Assembly: GCA_011620825.1 (NCBI GenBank) | Contig: WOYN01000132.1 | Location: 1-20,699, forward strand | DNA from: Candidatus Methanomethylophilaceae archaeon | GTDB taxonomy: Archaea > Thermoplasmatota > Thermoplasmata > Methanomassiliicoccales > Methanomethylophilaceae | Direction: 5' to 3' | DNA: 20,699 bases | Shown here: positions 14,912 to 20,699 of the stretch, in pieces | Numbering within the stretch: the stretch's first letter is position 1 | How the letters are laid out: each line of letters opens with the position of its first letter | Translations under genes and position numbers: made by a program | The notes under the pieces: generated by a model | The model's database searches: none | The model's input: the letters and a program-made list of their open reading frames with translations, nothing else | What the model was told of the DNA's origin: nothing

Positions 14912-16306
14912 TTGAGGTCCGATAAAACAGACTTCAGGTCGCTTATGGGTGAGGGGCCGAGAGCTGTCGGAATGATGTCGGTAGTCATCGAATCCGGAGG
15001 GTCTTTGGACTCGGCCGTCAGAGATATAGCGGCAGGAGGACCCGTTAACACAAGGAAACTGTTCTCCGACATCGTTCAAGACGCGGACACAAGGGTAACC
15101 GCAGACATCAGATCGGGTTTAAACGATCTTATAGCCGGGCTGCCCAAGGAACTGGCGGCCTTCAGGCGTTCGGTCCACATGCTTATGGCGGCCTCCGAGA
15201 TGTCTTCAGGTTCCGAGAAAACAAGAATCTTAAAGGACGCGACCGATATCTCGCTTTCCGGGCTGAAGGAAACGGGAGAGGCGTACAGCTCTTCACTTTC
15301 GAACCCATGCATGGTGATCTTCGGCCTGGGCATCATGGTCCCCATGATCATGATGTCCATACTTCCCATACTGCAGATCGGCGGCATGTTCGGCGCATCT
15401 TTGGGACTGGCCCCGGTTATCGTAACGACCCTTGTAATAGTGCCAGCATGTGTTCTCTGCGTCACACTCTCGATTAATGCTAAGAACCCTTTTGGAACAG
15501 AAAAGGGTGACAGGGACTGGAGATCTCTGATGCCTCTGCTTACATCCTTCCCGTTGGGGATCGTCGGTTGGAACATTACCGGGGACATCGTCCAAACCAT
15601 GGTCTTCGCGACGATACCTGCCGGTGCCCTGTCCTTCGCCTTATTGAGTCCCTCCCATGGCGAAGAAAAGAAACGTACCGAGACGGAAAAGCTGCTTAAG
15701 GATTCCGTCTTCGAACTGGGAAACCACCTGATATCCGGGGATAATTTTGAGAACTCGGCGATAGGCGCCTTGGGAGCCAGAAAAGAGACTTACAAAATCT
15801 CGGACACTCTCAGAAAGGAAATCACTCTCTGCAGGGGCGATGTCCGTTCAGCGATACGGTCCGCCCTCGGGACCGTATCCCCCCTGGCGGCCGACACTTA
15901 TTGCGAGATATACGATGCATCTCTGAGGGATGTCCGGGAAGCGGGACGGCTCGCCATATCGATAGGAAGACAGATGCAGGACCAGGAAGCCGTGGGCAAA
16001 AATATATCTAACAAATTGAAAAGCATGTTCGACATGATGACAGCGACTGCCGCGGTCTTTGCACCTATGGTACTGGGTCTTTCTGTATCGATGTTGAAAC
16101 CCTTGTCCGAAATATCCGAAGCGGCGGACATCGCGGGAACTTCCGCGGTCATCGCAATATATCTGATGGAGCTGTGCGCAATGATGGCCATGCTGACTGC
16201 CGCACATACCGGAAAGAACGGGGTGGGGAGTATAGTGTACAGGTTCTCGATGATGCTCCCGCTGTCGATGACGGTGTTCTTCGCATGCATATCCATCGCG
16301 CTCTAA
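14912..16306 (+). CDS. pilus assembly membrane protein, FlaJ/TadC-type
   Basis: A 464-residue polytopic membrane protein, the platform partner of the ATPase just upstream. Membrane segments are predicted at about 134-156, 166-187, 207-224, 230-246, 375-400, 412-432 and 443-463. They are separated by cytoplasmic regions (20-130 and 250-370) resembling the two GspF/T2SSF helical domains. This double-T2SSF layout is typical of archaeal FlaJ/TadC proteins. TTG start with a GGAGGG 8 nt upstream; no ATG is available before residue 12. A TATA-like element and T-tract follow its stop, so the operon may end here. The fibre subunits are probably the pilin-like proteins at 9701-10548. Confidence 0.85.
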   Translation: MRSDKTDFRSLMGEGPRAVGMMSVVIESGGSLDSAVRDIAAGGPVNTRKLFSDIVQDADTRVTADIRSGLNDLIAGLPKELAAFRRSVHMLMAASEMSSGSEKTRILKDATDISLSGLKETGEAYSSSLSNPCMVIFGLGIMVPMIMMSILPILQIGGMFGASLGLAPVIVTTLVIVPACVLCVTLSINAKNPFGTEKGDRDWRSLMPLLTSFPLGIVGWNITGDIVQTMVFATIPAGALSFALLSPSHGEEKKRTETEKLLKDSVFELGNHLISGDNFENSAIGALGARKETYKISDTLRKEITLCRGDVRSAIRSALGTVSPLAADTYCEIYDASLRDVREAGRLAISIGRQMQDQEAVGKNISNKLKSMFDMMTATAAVFAPMVLGLSVSMLKPLSEISEAADIAGTSAVIAIYLMELCAMMAMLTAAHTGKNGVGSIVYRFSMMLPLSMTVFFACISIAL

Positions 16307-16317
16307 ACCTATTGCTA

Positions 16318-16328
16318 CTTTTTAATAT
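16318..16328 (+). promoter_or_regulatory. TATA box of the DUF2085 gene, with preceding T-tract
   Basis: TTTTTAATATC after the FlaJ-like stop has its centre about 26 nt before the ATG at 16349, predicting a leaderless mRNA. The T5 run could also help terminate the upstream operon. Confidence 0.5.
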
Positions 16329-16348
16329 CAAACGGATATCCTAAGCCG

Positions 16349-16855
16349 ATGAGTGCTGGAACTCCCGGGCTGGCGATATCCGCTTTTCTCTTTATAATAC
16401 TGGCACTTATTATCGCGGTCCCTCTGATCTATCTGCCTGGGACATTTACGGGGCTTGACGGCACAACGGGCGTTATGGACCACAGTTGGAGCGCGGGACG
16501 GTTCATCTATGCCCTCGGAGACATGTTCTGTCACCAGCAGACGGAGAGGAGCTTCATAATAAATGGGTCGCAGACCGCGTTCTGCGCCAGGGACATCGGC
16601 ATAATCGCGGGATGCGCGTCCGGGCTCCTCCTGACATACGGGCATGCCGGAAAGCATCCGTTCACCGAACGGAAGGCCATGTACGCCGGACTCTTGCTGG
16701 TATCCGTGATGGCGGCCGAATGGGCTGCGGGAGCCGCCCTCGGTTATGACTGGGACGTGCTCAGGTTCGCCGCAGGCATCGTCGGAGGGCTGGGCATCGC
16801 CATGGTGATACAGAACATGGCCTCGGAACCGTGGAAAAGTGAGGGAGCGAGCTGA
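16349..16855 (+). CDS. DUF2085 family membrane protein
   Basis: A 168-residue membrane protein with four hydrophobic segments (about 9-30, 83-97, 112-131, 138-154). The DUF2085 hallmarks are present: CHQ at 61-63 followed by ERSF (66-69), and FCARDIGI (78-85), giving conserved Cys61, His62, Arg67, Cys79, Arg81 and Asp82. The function of the family is unknown; the Cys/His set in a membrane context suggests metal or redox chemistry. It has its own TATA box, so cotranscription with the pilus genes is not required. Convergent with the ribonucleotide reductase gene across a 111-nt gap (16856-16966) in which I see no further feature. Confidence 0.85.
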   Translation: MSAGTPGLAISAFLFIILALIIAVPLIYLPGTFTGLDGTTGVMDHSWSAGRFIYALGDMFCHQQTERSFIINGSQTAFCARDIGIIAGCASGLLLTYGHAGKHPFTERKAMYAGLLLVSVMAAEWAAGAALGYDWDVLRFAAGIVGGLGIAMVIQNMASEPWKSEGAS

Positions 16856-16966
16856 GGCTCGACGCGGGCCTGTCTGAGTTCTCGATTTGAGGCGCACGGA
16901 TTCATACGGTGCGATATAGAACAGGTCTTATCGCTACTCCCTCGGAACAATATTGTTTTCGCAGTA

Positions 16967-19204
16967 TTAATCACACTTGGTCCAGCCGCATGCCTTGCAT
17001 ACGTTGCATCCGCCCTGGAATTCCAGCTCGGAACCGCACTTCGGGCAGGGATTGATGATCTTCCTGACCGGTTCCGAGGGTACGTTGTCGGCACCCTTCA
17101 CTTCGATCTGCATCTCCTTCCACATGTCCACGAGGGCGTATCCGACTGCCATGGGGCAGCATGATCCCTTGCTGGTGTCGTGCCTGGTGAACGTCCTCAC
17201 CGTGTAGGACGGGCACGAACCGCAGCTCTTCAGCTGGTCCACTATCGAGTAAACGTCGCATCCGCTCCTGGCGGCCAGGGATATCATCCTCGAGAGGCCT
17301 ATCATGAAGTTGTTGCATCCGCCGGTGGAGCCTTTGTTGAGGTACGCTTCCACAAGGTCGCCCGTCTCCGGGTCGAAGAAAGCCGTGCAATGGAGGCTGC
17401 CGCACCCGGTCATGAGCTTTCTCTTCTTGCCCACAACGTTATCTGCGACCTCGACTACCGAACCGCGCCTCTTTTTCTCGGCCTCGGCCTCTTCTTTCTC
17501 CCTCTTGTCCTTGTCCTCGGCCTCTTTTGGAGTGAGTATGCTGTCGCGCTTGCACCCGTCCCTGAAGACGGTGACGCCTTTGCAGCCCCTTTCCCAGGCG
17601 TACATGTAGAGGCTCTCTATTTCGGCCTCGGGGAAGTCCTTTTGCAGATTTACCGTAGAACTTATCGAAGCATCGATGCGCTTCTGCCAGGTTGCCTGCA
17701 TGTCTATGCGCTGCCTGTAGTCGATCACCTGCGCGTTCGTGAAGTAGTCCGGAAGCTCGGAATCGTCCCGGTAGCCGTGCTCCTCCATGAACTCTTTCAC
17801 TACGGGGGTGTAGACTTTGTAGTATTCGTCCTTGCTTGAAAGGGATACGGTTCTGCGCTCGTAATAGTTGGCGAAAATGGGCTCTATCCCTCCGGATATG
17901 CCCAGCATCGTGGAGAGCGTCCCTGTGGGGGCGATGGTCAGCAACTGTGAGTTCCTGAGCCCGTACATGGCGACGAGGTCCCTCGTCTCCTGGGTCGTGT
18001 TTTCCATGAAGTACGGCGATGCGAGCACCTGCTCGATCACGCATTTAGGGAACATGCCGTCTTCCGAGGCCATGATCGCCGATTCGCGTATGGCGGTGTC
18101 CGCCATTACGAACGCCAACTTGTCGCAGAACTCGACCGCCTCTTCGGAGCCGTACCTGAGCCTCAGTTTGATCAGCATATCGGCGAGCCCCATTATGCCC
18201 AGGCCTATCTGCCTCCAGTCTCTGACGGATTCCCTCTGTTCCTGAAGGGGATGCAGCGGAAGGCCCTCGTCAAGAACTTCGTTCAGACCGCGGACCGATA
18301 TCCCCACGGCCTCCCTGAACTCGTCCTCCATGAAGAGCCCCTCCTTTATGAATGCGGCAAGGTTTATGCTTCCCAGCAGGCAGCTTCCTCCGGCGGGCAA
18401 AGGCTCTTCGGCGCACGGGTTGGTCCCCGCGTAAGAGTAGTCCGGGAACTCGCTGAGCAGGTTCCAATCGGATATACGGTCCCAAAAAAGGCATCCGGGT
18501 TCACCGTAGTCCCAGTTCGCGCTGCATAGCTTTTTGAAGAACGCGTTGGCATCGATATCGCTGGTGACCGTCTCGCCTGTTTCGGGCCTTGTGAACCTCT
18601 GCGTATATGTTTTGTGGTCTTTGACCGCACGCATGAACTCGTCCGTCATCCGTATCGACATGTTGGCCTTTGTTACACGGGTGAGGTCTGTTTTCACGCC
18701 CATGAACTCCTCCATGTCCGGGTGTTCGCAGGAGAGGGAAAGCATGAGCGCTCCGCGGCGGCCACGCTGGCCGATGAGCCCTGTGACCATGGAATACAGG
18801 TCCGTGAAGGACACCGATCCCGAGGTCTCGGAGGCCGTGTTGTTGATCTTGGCACCCCTGGGTGCAAGCTTGGAGAGGTCTATGCCCGCCCCTCCGCCGT
18901 AGCTGAACGTTCGGGCGAGCTTCCCTGCTGTCTCGAATATCGATTCGATGGAATCTTCGGGATGGGTGAGGACGTAACAGTTGGAATAAGTTACCTTTAT
19001 GCCGGTCTTATAGAGGCCGCGGTTGGCAAGTATCCTTCCGCCGAAAAGGAATTTCTTCTCCGCGACCAACCTGCGGATGTCTTTGTTGCCTTCGGAAACG
19101 CGGTCGAGCCACATATCGAAGGATTCTCCGCTTTGACAGTATTTCTTCTGCCAAATATCAATTCCCAGTTGGTTATCCCTACCGAGCCAATCCTCGATCT
19201 CCAT
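16967..19204 (-). CDS. nrdJ: adenosylcobalamin-dependent (class II) ribonucleotide reductase
   Basis: A 745-residue B12-dependent reductase making deoxyribonucleotides from ribonucleotides without oxygen. Active-site NPCAE gives Asn262, Cys264 (thiyl radical) and Glu266. The redox pair is Cys76 (YSNCYV) with Cys275 (GGSCLLGSINL). Nearby family blocks are YGGGAGIDLS and LTIAPTGTLSTMLG. After the barrel comes a charged Lys/Glu linker (about 560-595), then a TSCPD-type domain (GCGSLHC ... GSTGGCNNF ... LKSCGSC) and a C-terminal zinc ribbon (CPKCG ... CNVCKACG). No small subunit gene is nearby, as expected for class II. No intein interrupts it. ATG 19204 has a GGAG about 10 nt upstream and an AT-rich TTATTAACC (about 19240-19248). 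Confidence 0.93.
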   Translation of the reverse strand: MEIEDWLGRDNQLGIDIWQKKYCQSGESFDMWLDRVSEGNKDIRRLVAEKKFLFGGRILANRGLYKTGIKVTYSNCYVLTHPEDSIESIFETAGKLARTFSYGGGAGIDLSKLAPRGAKINNTASETSGSVSFTDLYSMVTGLIGQRGRRGALMLSLSCEHPDMEEFMGVKTDLTRVTKANMSIRMTDEFMRAVKDHKTYTQRFTRPETGETVTSDIDANAFFKKLCSANWDYGEPGCLFWDRISDWNLLSEFPDYSYAGTNPCAEEPLPAGGSCLLGSINLAAFIKEGLFMEDEFREAVGISVRGLNEVLDEGLPLHPLQEQRESVRDWRQIGLGIMGLADMLIKLRLRYGSEEAVEFCDKLAFVMADTAIRESAIMASEDGMFPKCVIEQVLASPYFMENTTQETRDLVAMYGLRNSQLLTIAPTGTLSTMLGISGGIEPIFANYYERRTVSLSSKDEYYKVYTPVVKEFMEEHGYRDDSELPDYFTNAQVIDYRQRIDMQATWQKRIDASISSTVNLQKDFPEAEIESLYMYAWERGCKGVTVFRDGCKRDSILTPKEAEDKDKREKEEAEAEKKRRGSVVEVADNVVGKKRKLMTGCGSLHCTAFFDPETGDLVEAYLNKGSTGGCNNFMIGLSRMISLAARSGCDVYSIVDQLKSCGSCPSYTVRTFTRHDTSKGSCCPMAVGYALVDMWKEMQIEVKGADNVPSEPVRKIINPCPKCGSELEFQGGCNVCKACGWTKCD

Positions 19205-19356
19205 TTTTCACAATCTCCATTCAGAGTGATGCCCTGTTGGTTAATAATCAATTGGGATTGACTTTTTTAAGTGCGAGATACGCAAAAAATAGTAGTCCGG
19301 CGCTATGCCGAAATAAATGAGGATAAAAAGTTTAACAGCACGCATCGGAGCCGTGT

Positions 19357-20048
19357 TTAGGCAGACTCGAACCTGAACGCATGCTCGTAGAGCGGAGCGG
19401 CGATGAACACCCGGACCTGCTCGAGCGCGATGGTCGTTCCGGCGATCGCCGGGAATATGACTCGACGCTCCTTGCGGAGCTGACGGAAGTTCCTGTGAGC
19501 CCGATGGCCAGCGGGTGGACGAATCTCGGGCTTCCGCCGGCGGCCGACCCTGCCTGTTCGGCCGTCTTCTTGGAATTTGTCACGCCCAATACCTCAGGGT
19601 GAAGAACATTGTGAGGAGTATCTCAACGACGAACGCTCCGACCATCGTTACGGAATACATGCCTGTTCGATGAATCCGTTGGTTCCAAGCCCCGCGGCTA
19701 TGTTCTAGCCGATGACAATGTCCATGTCGTTCGCGACCACTGTGCAGTACAGAAGCCCCGCACCGATGATGCCTCCGATGAACTGGAACACCCGGCAGAG
19801 GACCACCGTCTTGGTGTCTATCCTGTCATCCGCGCGCGGCATCGGAGAAACCGCTGGATTGGTATAACATTCCGAAATGTCACCGATGCATTATGCCATG
19901 GCGACGATTGCCAAACCGAACGCCAGAGCGGTTGCGACAAGGCCCCTGCCGGAAATAACGGTTGCACCGCAACCCATCAGGGTCAGAATCATTGTGCCGA
20001 TCGCCTCTGCAACTCTGCAATATATGATTTACGTTCCTTTGTTTCCAT
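19357..20048 (-). pseudogene. aquaporin/glycerol channel (MIP family) pseudogene
   Basis: Read on the minus strand across frames, this stretch gives most of an aquaporin. It starts at ATG 20048 (METKERKSYIAE), then AIGTMILTLMGCGATVISG and LAFGLAIVAMA. The first NPA loop is TNPAV (about 19849-19863), followed by QFIGGIIGAGLLY, GLGTNGF, GAFVVEILLTMFFTL and HPLAIGLTGTSV. The second NPA is changed to SSA before ARS, and the end is PAIAGTTIALEQVRVFIAAPL ending at TAA 19357-19359. Lesions: an 8-bp tandem duplication (20005-20020), in-frame TAA (19891-19893) and TAG (19705-19707), and net one-base frameshifts near 19662, 19590-19597 and 19462-19475. The last helix is replaced by a short unrelated tail. 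It cannot make a working channel. Confidence 0.88.
20005..20020. repeat. 8-bp tandem duplication inside the aquaporin pseudogene
   Basis: CTCTGCAA occurs twice in direct succession (20005-20012 and 20013-20020). Removing one copy restores the frame from the ATG at 20048 to the rest of the first half and gives the aquaporin sequence YIAEAIGTM. It is therefore an inactivating duplication, consistent with replication slippage. Confidence 0.85.
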
Positions 20049-20137
20049 TTCATCCCTTGCATTTACAATACCGCACAATGCGACGAGGAGTAATATTCAG
20101 ATTACCGGAGATCTTTCGGCATATCGCAAAATGAAAA

Positions 20138-20148
20138 CTTATATAATC
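20138..20148 (+). promoter_or_regulatory. TATA box of psmB
   Basis: CTTATATAATC, the best TATA box in the window, lies 67-77 nt before the psmB ATG. Initiation about 25 nt downstream (near 20170) would give a leader of about 45 nt, so this mRNA is not leaderless, in line with its strong Shine-Dalgarno site. Confidence 0.6.
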
Positions 20149-20203
20149 AACTAAACTATGGGTGTCAATAAGCTGATACGGCTGATTCTTATTTTACAAA
20201 TCT

Positions 20204-20208
20204 GAGGT
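20204..20208 (+). promoter_or_regulatory. ribosome binding site of psmB
   Basis: GAGGT (within TGAGGTAA), 6 nt before the ATG at 20215; it fixes the start. Confidence 0.7.
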
Positions 20209-20214
20209 AAACAA

Positions 20215-20699
20215 ATGGCAGGGGATGAAATTCTTAAGACAGGCACAACCACGATCGGCCTAAAACTGAAGGACGGTGTGATACTGGCTACCGATCAGAG
20301 GGCGACAATGGGAAATTTGATCGCAAACAGCGACGTTAGGAAGGTCTACCCACTATCAGACAACATCGGCATGACTATCGCCGGCTCCGTAGGAGATGCG
20401 CAGCTGATGGTCAGATACATGATGGCAGAGATTTCGCTCTACTCGATGAAGAAGGGCAGTCGGATATCTGTCAAATCAGCAGCGACGCTCGTTTCCAACG
20501 TGATACGCCAGGGATTCTACCTCGGGCTCATTATCGGAGGGTACGACAGCACCGGGGGTCACGTATACAGCATCGACGGTGCCGGAGGGCACCTTGAGGA
20601 CAGATACATGTCCATAGGTTCAGGCTCAGTGTTCGCACTCGGTTCTCTGGAAGCCTCGTTCAAGGACGGGATGACCAAAGAAGAAGGCATGGATATCGC
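20215..20699 (+). CDS. psmB: proteasome beta subunit, 5' part
   Basis: The first 161 residues of the catalytic beta subunit of the archaeal 20S proteasome, cut by the window end. A 10-residue propeptide (MAGDEILKTG) precedes the TTTIG sequence, so autocatalytic cleavage at Gly10-Thr11 exposes the nucleophile Thr1. In mature numbering Asp17 (ATDQRAT) and Lys33 (SDVRKVY) are in place, as is the GSGSVFALGSLE block. Further hallmarks are IAGSVGDAQ and YSIDGAGG. It is a peptidase in the 7-membered inner rings of the proteasome. A TATA box and Shine-Dalgarno site precede it, and the upstream neighbour is a dead aquaporin gene on the opposite strand, so it begins its own transcript. Confidence 0.96.
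   Translation, partial: MAGDEILKTGTTTIGLKLKDGVILATDQRATMGNLIANSDVRKVYPLSDNIGMTIAGSVGDAQLMVRYMMAEISLYSMKKGSRISVKSAATLVSNVIRQGFYLGLIIGGYDSTGGHVYSIDGAGGHLEDRYMSIGSGSVFALGSLEASFKDGMTKEEGMDI

Noticed and set aside
9701..16306. Archaellum (fla) operon
   Set aside because: The ATPase and FlaJ-like protein fit either archaellum or other type IV pili, but no archaellin, FlaH or FlaG/F-type gene is present in the window, so a specific archaellum call is not supported.
17180..17839. 219-codon plus-strand frame inside the ribonucleotide reductase gene
   Set aside because: It is antisense to well-conserved NrdJ sequence and shows no domain or ribosome site.
19381..19602. 73-codon plus-strand frame in the gene-poor stretch
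   Set aside because: It is antisense to the aquaporin remnant, and its codons mirror the conserved LTGTSV region on the other strand.
19705..19707. In-frame TAG in the aquaporin remnant as a pyrrolysine codon
   Set aside because: The same remnant carries a TAA, an 8-bp duplication and several frameshifts, so the TAG is best read as decay. No aquaporin is known to contain pyrrolysine.
1..20699. CRISPR arrays, insertion sequences, integrase or toxin-antitoxin genes
   Set aside because: I looked for spaced direct repeats, terminal inverted repeats and transposase or integrase motifs and found none. Apart from the aquaporin remnant, the window is explained by ordinary genes.

Overview
The window is densely packed archaeal DNA, most likely from a methanogen-related euryarchaeon of the Thermoplasmata/Methanomassiliicoccales kind. 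Support comes from a proteasome beta subunit, an archaeal-type cofactor-independent phosphoglycerate mutase, a B12-dependent (class II) ribonucleotide reductase, an archaeal FlaI/FlaJ-type pilus motor pair, Isf-like flavoproteins, TATA boxes about 26 nt upstream of start codons (leaderless mRNAs) and a 3' tRNA-Leu fragment without encoded CCA. All 20 intact genes with a visible end stop with TGA (15) or TAA (5), none with TAG. This fits, but does not prove, a pyrrolysine-using lineage. The lineage call is inference.

Layout. 1-1358 (+): end of tRNA-Leu, a 4Fe-4S protein and a flavodoxin-fold reductase. 1359-5416 (-): a cluster for activation of aryl acids. A PaaK-type arylacetate-CoA ligase, a tandem ACT-domain protein and a SelB/EF-Tu-like protein with a degenerate G domain are linked by 1-nt stop/start overlaps. 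A second PaaK paralogue follows, behind its own probable promoter and a perfect 7-bp inverted repeat. 5484-7019 (+): a methyltransferase, a zinc-ribbon membrane protein and a YkgJ-type cysteine-cluster protein. 7007-7777 (-): an alpha/beta hydrolase. 7882-9700 (+): an Isf-like flavoprotein and ApgM.

9701-16306 is a type IV pilus-like locus split by a U32 peptidase-family gene. Two small pilin-like proteins lie on the minus strand downstream of U32. Divergently, a Cys-rich double zinc-ribbon-like protein of no recognised family, a FlaI/TadA-type ATPase and a FlaJ/TadC-type membrane protein form a plus-strand operon, followed by a DUF2085 membrane protein. 16967-19204 (-) is the ribonucleotide reductase.

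19357-20048 (-) looks empty by ORFs but is the corpse of an aquaporin (MIP) gene. Read across frames it gives a nearly complete family sequence interrupted by an 8-bp tandem duplication, three further frameshifts and two in-frame stops. The window ends inside psmB (20215 onward, +), which has a good TATA box and Shine-Dalgarno site.

No CRISPR array, insertion sequence, integrase or obvious phage gene was seen. The observations most worth following are the PaaK-ACT-pseudoGTPase operon, the Cys-rich partner of the pilus ATPase and the aquaporin pseudogene.
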